From Acidicapsa ligni (lineage in GTDB: Bacteria > Acidobacteriota > Terriglobia > Terriglobales > Acidobacteriaceae): a stretch of DNA of 64,000 nt. This document shows, piece after piece, positions 17,924 through 28,100 of the stretch. The position numbers and the translations under genes were made by a program. Under the pieces are notes generated by a model. It was given only the letters and a program-made list of their open reading frames with translations. It did no database searches and was not told where the DNA came from. Each line of letters begins with the position of its first letter. The stretch's first letter is position 1. The DNA lies in the NCBI RefSeq assembly GCF_025685655.1, contig NZ_JAGSYG010000004.1:496001-560000 (forward strand), read 5' to 3'.

Positions 17924-17951
17924 AAAAGGGGATGAGCGTTGACTCATCCCC
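17924..17951 (-). terminator. Terminator of the TonB-receptor transcript
   Basis: A perfect 9-bp repeat (17928-17936 with 17943-17951) with a 6-nt loop is followed, in minus-strand orientation, by a T-run (AAAA at 17924-17927 on the plus strand). It therefore fits the minus-strand TonB gene. On the plus side no T-run follows, so queD is stopped less efficiently. Confidence 0.82.
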
Positions 17952-17988
17952 CTAGCCATTTACATGGTTGTATTTCCATTGATTGAAG

Positions 17989-20274
17989 TTAGAAGTTATA
18001 GTGTGCCGAGAGCCTTACAGTTGCAGGCGCTCCAAGGTGAATAAACGTATCTCCCAGGCTGGCTCCCGTATCTTTCCAATAGCGCTTGTTGAGGATGTTA
18101 TCCGCATAGAGGCGAAATGTAACATGGCTTTGCTCTCCGCCTGGCGAGTAACGCGCGCCTAGATTGAAAAGATTATAGCCACCCACACTGACAACATCGT
18201 CACGCGTGGCCTCCTTGCGTCCGGTATAACTCCAGCCGGGCAATAAGTGAAGATCGGCCAGATCAAATCCGGTGCGCCGCAATACGCGTGTGTGCGGCAG
18301 TGAAACATCGGCAAAAAAAGCCGTCTTGATACGAGGCTCGTTGATCACCTGCTTATCATCGAATGTCGGCGTTCCTGTCTCGTCTGAAGTAGCAAGGGTG
18401 CCTGCGGCAGTAGCGGAAAGACGCAGCCAGCTGGCAGCTTTCCCCTGGGCACCCAGTTCAATCCCATCATGGGTCTCGCGGCCCTGGGACTCGAAGCATT
18501 CGCCCGGTTCATCCGTCGTTACAGTGCAAAAGGCATCGGATGTATCGACAACCTTGGGGTAAAAAAACGGTGTGCGCATTCGGAAGAACGCTGTCGTCAG
18601 CAGGATGCGATCATTTGGCTCATACTTCGCGCCAACTTCAGCCTGTCGCGTGAAAAATGGAGCAAGAAATGCGTTTCCATTCAGAGCCCAGAAAGGTGCT
18701 TGCGGCCCGAGCGATAGCATCACGCTATAGTTGCCGTAAAGCGTCATGTTAGTAACAGGCGTATAAGTCGCAGAGTACTGCGGCAGCCACGTTCCCCGGG
18801 ATCCAGTGTAGTTAAAGTCATTCACGGATGCATAGCGCCCTCCGGCAGTAACTTGAACCCTTCCTGGCAGCGTCACCCTATCCTGCAGGATGCCGGAAGA
18901 CTGGTGATTGAAGTCGGAAAGCGTAGATGGTCCTGCGTGCTGAACCGGGCTTTCAATCGGATACAGGATGTTCGGCTGGAAGATATTTTCAACGCCCAGC
19001 GGGGTATATACGACCGTGGGGGAGAGATCGACTGAGCGGTGAAAAATGGAACCGCCAAAGGTCAAGTTATGTGTCACAGATCCGTTTCGGATTTGACCGC
19101 TACTGATAATCTCTCCGATTGCATCGATGCGCAGTTCTCCGGGGCTTCGATAGTCGTAAATTTCATAGCTTCCATCCGAACAGAAAAAGTAAATCGGCGC
19201 GCATAGCGGCGTCATAAGATCGCTTGCCAGCGCAGCGCCGTAGGGATAAATAACATTATCGTCGATTAATGAATGGCTGTAGCTTCCAGCCATGTAAGTA
19301 TGCCAGTTGCGAGTTACATTCAAATCCAGTCTTGAGTTAGCGTTGAACGCGTCGAAAATATTCGGCTTCGACCATGGTTGATCACCGAGCATCACGGAAG
19401 GGAAGACCTGATTCAGGCTGGGAACGATTGTTCCGCCGAGTAACTGATAGCCGGCCACTGATCGCTCGCGCTTGTGTTGATATTCAAAGTCGGTCTTGAG
19501 CATAGCAACATCGGATATCTTCCAATCCGACGCCAGAGCCCCGACGCCTCGCCAGCCATTGGCGCTTTCCACATAGGTATGAATGTCTTCGCCCGCCATG
19601 TTGGCGCGCACTCCGTATTGCTTTCTGTGTCCGAATAACTGCCCAATATCGAGCGCCGCATAGGCTGTTCCGCGATGATCCGTGGCAAGATCAAAGGCCT
19701 TTACCAATGCTGGACGCTTCGTAACATAGTTGATCAGGCCGCCTGCAGTGGTGATTCCGCTCTCTACTCCAGCAATGCCTTTCAGAAACTCGACACGTTC
19801 CTTGTTTTCAAGCGGTACATCCTGCTCTCCGGCAATGACCAGGCCGTTGATCTGCAAGCCTGTGGCGAGATCGATAGCGAAGCCACGAATTTGAAAGTCG
19901 CCATAGTAGCCCACCGGGGCATAGTCTTCGCCGATCGATGCGTCATTTTTGACCACATCTGAAAGTAAGCGCGAGAACTGATCTGTCATTAAGTCACGCG
20001 TCACGACCGTTGCCGAGACGGGCGTATTCAGCAGAGGAAGTCCATCAAAATTGCCGACAGAGAGGCTCTTCGGCAGATAATCATCGCTGACTTTTTCCTG
20101 CACAACGACAGTCGTGGTCACAGGCTGAACTTTGCCTGCCTGGGACTGGCTTGTATCGGGTACAGATGTCTGCTCCTGCGCGAAGGCGAATGAGCCAGAA
20201 GTCGCAATGCAGAGCATGATTGTGAGAAGGAAGCGTGTCTGGCGTGGAGATGTGGCTACTGAAGCTGCGTACAT
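17989..20274 (-). CDS. TonB-dependent outer-membrane receptor under TPP riboswitch control (probable thiamin or precursor importer)
   Basis: The 761-residue product has a signal peptide ending near 'SGSFAFAQ', a TonB-box-like 'TTVVVQEK', a plug domain ('RVEFLKGIAGVESGI', 'GGLINYVTKRP') and a 22-strand barrel ending in aromatic 'RLSAHYNF'. By fold it belongs with ferrisiderophore receptors (FhuA/FpvA type). However, a TPP riboswitch and a Shine-Dalgarno-masking helix lie directly upstream, so its expression should fall when thiamin pyrophosphate is plentiful. I infer uptake of thiamin or a thiamin precursor. ATG 20274 is preferred over 20361 because AAGGGGA lies 5-6 nt upstream and the signal peptide starts there. 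Confidence 0.9.
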   Translation of the reverse strand: MYAASVATSPRQTRFLLTIMLCIATSGSFAFAQEQTSVPDTSQSQAGKVQPVTTTVVVQEKVSDDYLPKSLSVGNFDGLPLLNTPVSATVVTRDLMTDQFSRLLSDVVKNDASIGEDYAPVGYYGDFQIRGFAIDLATGLQINGLVIAGEQDVPLENKERVEFLKGIAGVESGITTAGGLINYVTKRPALVKAFDLATDHRGTAYAALDIGQLFGHRKQYGVRANMAGEDIHTYVESANGWRGVGALASDWKISDVAMLKTDFEYQHKRERSVAGYQLLGGTIVPSLNQVFPSVMLGDQPWSKPNIFDAFNANSRLDLNVTRNWHTYMAGSYSHSLIDDNVIYPYGAALASDLMTPLCAPIYFFCSDGSYEIYDYRSPGELRIDAIGEIISSGQIRNGSVTHNLTFGGSIFHRSVDLSPTVVYTPLGVENIFQPNILYPIESPVQHAGPSTLSDFNHQSSGILQDRVTLPGRVQVTAGGRYASVNDFNYTGSRGTWLPQYSATYTPVTNMTLYGNYSVMLSLGPQAPFWALNGNAFLAPFFTRQAEVGAKYEPNDRILLTTAFFRMRTPFFYPKVVDTSDAFCTVTTDEPGECFESQGRETHDGIELGAQGKAASWLRLSATAAGTLATSDETGTPTFDDKQVINEPRIKTAFFADVSLPHTRVLRRTGFDLADLHLLPGWSYTGRKEATRDDVVSVGGYNLFNLGARYSPGGEQSHVTFRLYADNILNKRYWKDTGASLGDTFIHLGAPATVRLSAHYNF

Positions 20275-20279
20275 GGTTT

Positions 20280-20308
20280 CCCCTTGAATCCAACTACGAA
20301 ACAAGAGG
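20280..20308 (-). promoter_or_regulatory. Shine-Dalgarno-sequestering helix (riboswitch expression platform)
   Basis: In the minus-strand RNA, CCUCUUG (plus coordinates 20302-20308) can pair with CAAGGGG (20280-20286) over 7 bp with one G-U and a 15-nt loop. CAAGGGG contains the ribosome binding site of the TonB receptor. This is the layout expected for translational control by the upstream TPP aptamer. Pairing is seen; the switching is inferred. Confidence 0.6.
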
Positions 20309-20348
20309 TGCTCACGCGACAGCAGTCCATACGCATGGATTGCGTTTC

Positions 20349-20430
20349 GGAAACTTCCCACGCCGGTATTATCCGGTTCGGGTCCAAAGGGTTTTTCTCA
20401 GCCCCGCATTTGCGAAGCACCCCTGTTTCT
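20349..20430 (-). promoter_or_regulatory. TPP (thi-box) riboswitch
   Basis: The minus-strand RNA reads AGAAAC at the 5' P1 strand, GGGGUGC, the invariant GGCUGAGA, ACCCUUUGG, then GAACCGGAUAAUACCGGCG and GUGGGAAGUUUC closing P1. These are the conserved cores of the thiamin-pyrophosphate aptamer. It lies 75 nt upstream of the TonB-receptor start and 83 nt after the HD-oxygenase stop, so it governs the receptor only. A dedicated promoter probably lies in 20431-20512. Confidence 0.9.
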
Positions 20431-20512
20431 ATTCACTAAGCTATAACACTTCGCCAAATTCTGCACGGCGAATGTTGCACATCGTGAGGAGGGACGTTTT
20501 CGACGATATAAC

Positions 20513-21076
20513 TTACTGCCACATTGCCTTGATTTGCGGTAGATAGGTTGAGGCTTGGGGAACGGCGAGTGCGGGGATTTTAGCTTCGTCGTCCCAATGG
20601 CGCAATGTGATGGCATCCTGCGCGAAGGGAGTAGCAACAAATGCAACAGCTTCGGCTTCCGACATGGGGCCACCCTGCAATCCGAGACTTAAGAGTGAAG
20701 ACGGAGAAAGTGCATTGAGGTAGGCCGGATCAACATGGCAGAGATATCGTTTAGCCGCTACGTGCATGCGAATCGGCTCTGTAACGGATAGTGGCAGATG
20801 CGCGGAGAGTATCTGATTCGCGAGTTCCTCATGCCTCGTGTCGAGGCCGTCAACTGCGGCATCTTCCCCTTTGTGATGTAACAGGTGGCCTACATCGTGT
20901 AGCAGCGCGGCAACAATCAGCGAATTGGCACTCGCAGCTTCGCGAGCAAAGAATGCAGCTTGCGGGCAGTGCTCCAACACTGTAACCGGCTCTCCGAAAT
21001 AAGAGTCGCCACCGCGCGATGAAAGTAATTGAACCAATAGTTCCGGAGAATCAATTGTGGATGTTGTCTCTATCAT
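20513..21076 (-). CDS. PhnZ-like HD-domain diiron oxygenase (putative phosphonate C-P bond cleavage)
   Basis: PhnZ oxidatively cleaves 2-amino-1-hydroxyethylphosphonate to glycine and phosphate. This 187-residue protein matches PhnZ (about 190) residue by residue at key sites: Tyr26 and Glu29 ('YFGEPV'), iron ligands His36 ('LEHCPQ'), His60-Asp61 ('LLHDVGH'), His82 and His105, Lys109 in 'HVAAKRYL', the 'LQGGPM' loop, and Arg159/Asp162 in 'LRHWDDEAK'. Motifs are seen; the substrate is inferred and could be another alpha-hydroxyphosphonate. No PhnY hydroxylase is in the window. The ATG directly abuts the TAG of the transporter gene upstream, so the two are coupled. Confidence 0.82.
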   Translation of the reverse strand: MIETTSTIDSPELLVQLLSSRGGDSYFGEPVTVLEHCPQAAFFAREAASANSLIVAALLHDVGHLLHHKGEDAAVDGLDTRHEELANQILSAHLPLSVTEPIRMHVAAKRYLCHVDPAYLNALSPSSLLSLGLQGGPMSEAEAVAFVATPFAQDAITLRHWDDEAKIPALAVPQASTYLPQIKAMWQ

Positions 21077-22492
21077 CTAACTTATTCCCTTCAAAACAGC
21101 GAGTTCTTTGAGCCTGGCCTGGGCTTCGCGTCTTTGGCTGATAGCCAATACCAACGCTACGATTGCGGTGAGCAGGCAGATGAAAGCCAGCGCGACAAAG
21201 GCTCTGCGCCAGCCATAATTTACCGTGATGCGCGCCATCGTATCGCCGGAGAGAACGCCCGCCAGATAACCGACGCCATCAATGATGCCGGCAGCCGTTG
21301 CGCTTCCCTTATCGCCGCCAAAATCCATCGACATCGCTCCAGCCAGGTATGAATAAGGCCCCATCAAAAGAAAGCCAATGAGCGTCACGATCCCGACAGG
21401 AATCCAGGGATTCACATTGCCGGGGATCTGCGCCAGCAGGAAGAGACAGATAGTGCCCGAAGCAAGTCCACCAAAGAGAACGAGACTACGGCCATTGAGT
21501 CCAAGTTTGTCGCTCAGGAAACCGGCGAGGAGCACAGAGACTCCTCCGAAGAGAGGGAAGAGCGCGCTGCGGCTGGCGGCATCGGCGTTGGAGAGCCCGA
21601 CGTAGGCAGAAAAGTAAGTCGGAGTCCACAGGTTAAACGTCTCGCGCAGCAGCGTGGTACCCAACGAGAGCAGGCAGACCATCCAAAAGAAGCGGCTTGA
21701 AAGCAGGGGACGCAGGATCGCAAGCAGGCCGGGAGATTTGTTGTCGGCTGGATTGGTATCTTTCTGCTTCAGATCCCTGGCAGCGTAGACGTTCAATGGG
21801 TTCGTCAGCGGAGCCGGTAGACCGCGCTCCTGCGGCGTCTCGCGCAGGAGAAGCAGATTGGCCAGGAACAGCAGGGACAGCAGCCCTGCGCCGGTAAAGA
21901 AGATGCCACGCCAGCCCATGCCTGCCCCAAGCAGCAATGCCATGGTTTCTCGCGCCGCGGCATCGCCGAATAGAAAACTCAGGCTGAGGACTGCCATGAC
22001 TGTTCCGTAGATGGAGTAGGAAAACCAGCGCGACGAAACCTTGACCAAGCCGACCCAGCCAGAGGATTGAAAAAGCCGGTTGCCGATCCATGCAAAGGTG
22101 AAGATCGGAAATCCTCCCCCCATCGCAAACAGGATGGTAAAGAGAACCGATCCGATCATCCCGGCCAGAAAGTTGTTCCGCCCTCCAAAAAGATCGGCCA
22201 GCGAGCCGGAAACAAATTTGCCGATGGCGTATGCCAGCACTCCGGCGGAGGCCATAAAGCCTAGCCGCACCTGCGCCACATTGGCCGGAATACCGTGGTG
22301 TCCTAAATCTTGAATCAAGAGCGGAAGGACCACGGAAAGGTCCGAGCGGCAAAAGTAGTAACCGGAGTAACCAAGGACGAGCAGCGAGATCGTAAGCAGG
22401 TGCCAGCGTGTAAATCGCGCAGGCTCAGGAACCACTTCCGGTACGTGCAGAGTTGTGGATGAAGCGGAGCTATCTTCCTGATTGGATGTCAT
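21077..22492 (-). CDS. MFS transporter, organophosphate:phosphate antiporter (GlpT/UhpT-like) family
   Basis: The product is a 12-TM major-facilitator protein of about 471 residues. 'GYSGYYFCRSDLSVVLP' in TM1 and 'KFVSGSLADLFGGRNN' after TM2 are typical of the OPA family, which takes up phosphorylated C2-C6 compounds in exchange for phosphate. The stop codon is followed at once by the ATG of the PhnZ-like gene, so phosphonate or phosphoester uptake coupled to oxidation is a reasonable inference. I chose ATG 22492; a GTG at 22555 would add 21 residues with no better ribosome binding site. Confidence 0.85.
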   Translation of the reverse strand: MTSNQEDSSASSTTLHVPEVVPEPARFTRWHLLTISLLVLGYSGYYFCRSDLSVVLPLLIQDLGHHGIPANVAQVRLGFMASAGVLAYAIGKFVSGSLADLFGGRNNFLAGMIGSVLFTILFAMGGGFPIFTFAWIGNRLFQSSGWVGLVKVSSRWFSYSIYGTVMAVLSLSFLFGDAAARETMALLLGAGMGWRGIFFTGAGLLSLLFLANLLLLRETPQERGLPAPLTNPLNVYAARDLKQKDTNPADNKSPGLLAILRPLLSSRFFWMVCLLSLGTTLLRETFNLWTPTYFSAYVGLSNADAASRSALFPLFGGVSVLLAGFLSDKLGLNGRSLVLFGGLASGTICLFLLAQIPGNVNPWIPVGIVTLIGFLLMGPYSYLAGAMSMDFGGDKGSATAAGIIDGVGYLAGVLSGDTMARITVNYGWRRAFVALAFICLLTAIVALVLAISQRREAQARLKELAVLKGIS

Positions 22493-22897
22493 TTGTGCCT
22501 GAAGTACGGGGGTATGTGATTCTTCACCATTGTATTTTGTGCCTGGAAGAATCACGGGGTGTGGGACGCCAATTATGGCATCGCGCTTCCCTTGTTTTAC
22601 TGTCCATTATCAGAATTAACAAACAATTCTTGACTTGAGGTGAAAAGTATCGGATAAATGGAGAAATTTCCCTACAGGGAATTTTCCCTGCAACGCACTT
22701 TCAGCGGATTTGTGAAACGGACTCGGCCACCAGGCTTTCTCCAAAGGGTACTCTCAATCTTCGCAGTGCAACTTCTTTAGGTTTCGTTCCATGCAAGCGG
22801 CAGGCTTCCCTTTATTTCTTTCAGGGGTTCCTGCCCAGAAGTGTCTTTTCATCGCCAAGGGGCCAAATAGTGGGCCCAAATTCTTCGGAGGTAATAC
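22493..22897 (+). other. Intergenic region and long leader of the amine oxidase gene
   Basis: No convincing gene is seen. A candidate promoter TTGACT 22630-22635 and GATAAA 22653-22658 (17-nt spacer) reads towards the amine oxidase, giving a leader of about 230 nt. Near its predicted start is an imperfect inverted repeat centred on CCCTACAGGG (about 22672-22681). I could not match the leader to any known riboswitch. Confidence 0.4.
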
Positions 22898-24910
22898 GTG
22901 GTATTTCGTCGTTGTCTGTTTGCATTTGCTCTTCTGATGCTTATTTTTACGCCATGTTTCGCGTTGCAACCCACGGTGAATCATCCACTCGATGCATTGA
23001 CGCCGGAGGAATATTGGAAAGCCTATAACGTTCTTCGAGATGCTGGAAAACTGGAAGAGAAGACGGTCTTTTCAAGCATTCTGCTGCGCGAACCACCAAA
23101 ATCCGAGGTGCTCGCGTGGACACCGGGAATGCCGATCGTGCGCAAAGTGGATGCAGTGCTTTTGACGGAAGGTAAGTCATACGCGGCTGTCATCGACATC
23201 AGCGCGGGTAAGCTGGATTCCTATGTCCAGCTTAAGAAGGAGCAGGCCCCGGTTACAGAGTCCGAAATGCATGGCTACGACGACGTGCTCAAGAAAGATC
23301 CGCGTATTCTGGAGGCCCTGAAGAAGCGCGATATCACCGATCTTCGCCTGGTGACCTGCTATGTCACACCAGCGGGTCATGTCGCTCTCCCAGAGCAGAC
23401 TGAGGGCCGTCGCATCGGTTGGGGTGGCTGCACCTATTCCTCTGGAGCGAAATATAGCTGGGACAGGGAGATTCCCGGCATCTTCTTTGTCGTCGATATG
23501 AACGAGAAGAAAATCACGCGCTTTTCCGATTACGGCGCTGTTCCTATGCCCGCAACGACGAGCATCTATGACGCGGATGGTGGTCCCGCGCGCGAGGGAA
23601 CCAAGCCTCTCCTGACCTCACAGCCTGACGGTCCCAGCTTCTCCATCAAGGATGGAGAGATTAGCTGGCAGAACTGGCACTTCCGCTTCCGCCTGGATCC
23701 CCGTGTCGGCCCTGTGATCAATCTTGTGAGCTATGAGGACGGGGGCAAGCGAAGGTCTGTTCTGTATGAGGGCGGACTTTCGGAGATGTACGTTCCCTAC
23801 CAGGACCCGGAAGAGACATGGAGCTCGCATGTCTTCCTGGATGCTGGGGAATACTTCATCAACACTGGTTCCGGCGGTATCATCAAGCCGTTGCAGGCGG
23901 GTATTGATTGCCCGACTTACGCGACCTTCTTCAGCGGAACTTTCTTCCACGAGAATGGTGCGCCCTACATCCGTCCGCAGCTTGCATGCATGTTTGAGCG
24001 GGTAACTGGCGATCCGGCATGGCGTCACTGGGATGAAGAAACCTATGCAGTCTCAGGAAGGCCCATGCGCGAGCTTGTCTTCCGTACTGTGGCCACGGTT
24101 GGCAACTACGACTATCTCTTTGATTGGCGTTTCGAGCAGGACGCATCCATCACTGTTGGCATCGGTGCCACGGGCATCCTGGAAGTAAAAGCAGTCAAGG
24201 ATCAGAGAGCAGATGGTGAACTCTCGGCAGGGCTGGCAGCAAAAGACACGGACGGCAAGGAGGTTCAGTTCGGGCAACTGGTAGCGCCAGGTACGGATGG
24301 CGTGGACCACGACCACTACTTCAGCTATCGGCTCGATCTGGATGTGGATGGCGTCAATAACAGTCTTATGGTCGATAAGCTGGTGCCGTATAAACTTCCT
24401 GACTCCACGCCGGGACGTCATTGGATCTGGGCCATGAAGCCGGAGATGATCAAGACCGAAGGGGATGCTAAGTTCAATGTCTCTATCGAGCATCCTGCGA
24501 TGTGGCGCTTTGCCAATGAGAACGTGAAGAACTCACTAGGGCAGAACACCAGCTTCGAGATCATGCCAGGCGAGACGGGCATCAGCCTGTTGCCGCCTAC
24601 CGAGTGGCCGCAGAAGCGTGCTGGCTTTTCAGAGCACAATCTTTGGGTCACACCTTACGACCCCAATGAGCGCTATGTCTCTGGCGTGTATCTGATGGGG
24701 AGCAAGGGCGAAGACGGACTGACGGAGTGGGTCAAGAAGAACCGCAATATCATGAACACCGATATTGTCGCCTGGTACACCGTGGGCTTCCACCATGTAC
24801 CGCGACCGGAAGATTGGCCGCAGATGCCCACGATGTGGCATACCTTTTCTCTGCGACCGTTTCAGTTCCTGCCTAAGAATCCAACGATGGATCTCCCCTT
24901 GGTCCCGTAG
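22898..24910 (+). CDS. Secreted copper amine oxidase (topaquinone type)
   Basis: The enzyme oxidises primary amines to aldehydes with release of ammonia and peroxide. The 670-residue product has a Sec signal ('LFAFALLMLIFTPCFA'), so it acts outside the cytoplasm. Tyr404 in 'VGNYDYLFDW' is the residue that self-processes to topaquinone (N-Y-D/E motif). Copper ligands are the H-x-H in 'DHDHYFSYRLD' and a C-terminal His in 'GFHHVPRPEDWP'; the catalytic Asp probably lies in 'HVFLDAGEYFIN'. The start is GTG with a perfect GGAGG 6 nt upstream. It stands alone and may supply ammonium from environmental amines. Confidence 0.93.
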   Translation: MVFRRCLFAFALLMLIFTPCFALQPTVNHPLDALTPEEYWKAYNVLRDAGKLEEKTVFSSILLREPPKSEVLAWTPGMPIVRKVDAVLLTEGKSYAAVIDISAGKLDSYVQLKKEQAPVTESEMHGYDDVLKKDPRILEALKKRDITDLRLVTCYVTPAGHVALPEQTEGRRIGWGGCTYSSGAKYSWDREIPGIFFVVDMNEKKITRFSDYGAVPMPATTSIYDADGGPAREGTKPLLTSQPDGPSFSIKDGEISWQNWHFRFRLDPRVGPVINLVSYEDGGKRRSVLYEGGLSEMYVPYQDPEETWSSHVFLDAGEYFINTGSGGIIKPLQAGIDCPTYATFFSGTFFHENGAPYIRPQLACMFERVTGDPAWRHWDEETYAVSGRPMRELVFRTVATVGNYDYLFDWRFEQDASITVGIGATGILEVKAVKDQRADGELSAGLAAKDTDGKEVQFGQLVAPGTDGVDHDHYFSYRLDLDVDGVNNSLMVDKLVPYKLPDSTPGRHWIWAMKPEMIKTEGDAKFNVSIEHPAMWRFANENVKNSLGQNTSFEIMPGETGISLLPPTEWPQKRAGFSEHNLWVTPYDPNERYVSGVYLMGSKGEDGLTEWVKKNRNIMNTDIVAWYTVGFHHVPRPEDWPQMPTMWHTFSLRPFQFLPKNPTMDLPLVP

Positions 24911-25108
24911 GGCTGTATCGCCGACTAGCGCGTAATACCAGGTAAAGAAAATCAACCGGGCTTTGATCAACAGGTCATAGCCCGGAAAGAAAAGCTTACG
25001 AACTGAAGCTCAGTCCGGAGAGTTGGCCGGAACTGTCTTTAGTTCGCGAGGTGGGGATATCCCTATCTCGAAATGAACCGCATTTACTCCATTAAGTGAG
25101 GTCAAAGC

Positions 25109-28100
25109 ATGAGATTTTTTCTTTCCATACTGCGGTCGCTTTCTCATTCTCCTTCATTTCGGCTTCGTCTTGTGTCGCTAGTGTTACTGGTTGCAGTGGC
25201 GCCCGGAGTTTATGCCCAGTCAACTTATGGAACAATTCTCGGAACCGTGCATGACTCTTCGGGTGCGTCTGTGCCGGGAGCAAAAGTAATTTTGCTCAAT
25301 ACCGGCACCGCTGCCCAGCGTGTTGTGGCGAGCGATGCGAGTGGCAACTTCACGTTCAGCAATATCGACGTTGGAACTTACAGCATCACGATTACGGCTG
25401 CGGGTTTCGAAAAATATGTATCGCCTGGAGTTTCGCTGACTGCGCGTGAGTCACGACGTCTTGATCCTATGCTGCAGCTCGGTGCTGAAAATCAGACCGT
25501 AACAGTGGTCGCACAGGCTCAGAATGTCATTACTACAGAAGTATCCAACCTGGCCGAAACTAAAGTTGGCGAGGAGTTGGTCAGCCTTCCAGTAGCTATT
25601 TACTCGCGCTCTACCGGATCAACCAGCCCTATTTCAACTTTGACTACAGAGGCCGGCGTTCAAACGGATGATAGCGGCAATCTCTCAGTTATGGGCACAA
25701 CGCCAGCGCTACTGAGTGTCACTGTAGATGGCATCAGCAGTGTAGGCGTTGAATACTCTGGCCCGATCAACGAAATGTTTCCTTCGTTCAATTCCATCGA
25801 AGAAATTCGGGTGAGTGAGTCCAACAATAATGCTGAATTTTCAGGTGTCGCCGATATTACGACCATTTCCAAGGCGGGCACCAACAAGTATCACGGCGGA
25901 GTCTTTGAAAATATCGAGAACACTGTCTTTAACGCCGGAGACCCTTTCACTGGAGAGACGCCGAAGATCGTGATGAACGATTTTGGTGGAACACTCGGTG
26001 GGCCGATGACTATTCCTCACCTCTACCAAGGGAAGGATCGTACGTTCTTTTTCATAAGTTATGAAGGGCTGCGTCTTCCTCGTGAGACGCCAATCGTTGC
26101 CAGTGTTCCAACGCTTGCCATGCGCGGTAATGGAACAGGATTCGCCGATCTGACCAGCTATCTGCAAGGGCAGGGAATCACCAATATCTATCAGCCAGAC
26201 GGGATTACTCCGGTCGATCCAAGTCGCGTTCCCATCAATCCAATCTCAGCTAATATGCTGAAATACCTGATGCCAGCGCCGAATTACGGGTCGGCCGATT
26301 CTTACGTGAATAACTTCCGCGAAAACTTTCCATCGCCTATTTCCACGAATCAGGGAGACGTTCGGCTGGACCATACGATCTCGCAGAAGCAGTCGGTCTT
26401 CGCACGATTCTCTTATAAAAATCGCCAGGTTACGTCCGCTCCTGACACGACCTGTACATACAGTTTCTGCCAATCAGCGGGTAGTCCTTTGCAGGGCGCG
26501 TACAACATTCCTGAGATTGATGAGGGCTTGACCTTCGCGCATAACTACGTTTTTACGCCAAAGTTGCTGAACGAGTTTCGTGGCGGATTCAATGCGCAGC
26601 ATACTTCAACAAATCAGAGCTACAGCACCAGCCAACTACTGCAGCAGACCGGATTGTCTGTACCCCAGCCAAATCTCGATTGGGCTGAAGCGCCGCAACT
26701 GATCATCAACGGATTCATGGCTACCGGTGGCGGCAACCCCACTGTGCAACGCAGCCAGATTGTGCAGTTGCTCGATAATGTGACGTGGACTAAAGGGCAT
26801 CATACCTTCAAGTTTGGGGGAGATTGGAAGCGGCTGACCGACTTCGACACCAACGTTTTCGGTAACTACAGCAGCGGCTGGTATGTCTTCGACGGTTCTT
26901 CCGATGTGGGCGCCAATATTGGCGAACCCTATACATCCTTTCTTCAAGGCTTTCCGGATTATACGGAGGCGGCCACAATCAATAAGTCGGAGATGGATGG
27001 TGTGGGATATTCGTATGCCGTCTTTGCACAGGACGATTGGAAAGTGACTTCGAACCTCACGCTGAATCTTGGTCTGCGCTGGGAACTTCATCCGCCATTG
27101 AAGGAAATCCAATACAACACCGCCTTCTTTCTGCCGGACTATTCTGGCGCTGGTACAGACGGTTCTCCTGTGACAGGCGCAGTTGTAGTCCCTAACGCTA
27201 AGGCCATTGGCTTTGAGTCGAACGATTTTATCAACGCCATTGCGCCTACGCCAACATTAACAGCGAAGCAGGCTGGCCTTCCTGAAACGTTGCGTTATAC
27301 GGACAAGCATGACTGGGGCCCTCGTCTTGGCTTCGCATGGCGTCCATACGGCAATGACAAGACGGTTGTCCGGGGTGGGTGGGGTAGATTTATCGAGACG
27401 CCTCTGGGTTTCTCACTTGTTTCAGGATGGGCTGTTTCGGCCAGTTATGTCGGTGTCTTCAACCAGGATTTTCAAGCGGACGGTGTAACTCCGCAGCTAT
27501 CTTTCAGTAATCCATTTCCTCCGCAGACTCCTGGCAGCGCTACTGGAACCGCTGGTTTCTACTATGCTTTTCCGATTCACTACAAAGATCCTTCCGTACA
27601 GCAATGGAACCTCACGGTGGAGCAGGACCTGGGTCATGGAATAGGCATGAGGCTTTCATATACGGCCAACCACGGCACGAATCTTGAGACGATGGTGGAT
27701 CTGAATCAGGTTCCAGCAAATACAACTGGTTATTACAATAATGAGTCGTCAGCAAGCTCAAATGAATGCATCACCGATGGCGGGTTGACCGTTGCGGATC
27801 ATCGTCCCTATCCATGTTGGAGCGTTATTCAAAGCGTGGAAAATCTCGCCGAGAGCAACTACAACAGCGGAACAGTGGAGGTGTCGCGGCACAGCGGTAA
27901 GGGGCTGACCTTCAATGCCAGCTATGTTTTTACTCGTGATATCTCCGATGCCGCGGGAGCTACACCTGCTGGCTTCGTTAGTTCAGGTGGTAACTTCCTT
28001 ACGGATCGCTTCCATCCCGGTCTCGATTACGGCAACGTAGCTTACGATCGCAGACATCGCTTCCTTGCCACTTATCTCTATGATCTTCCCTTTGGCAAAG

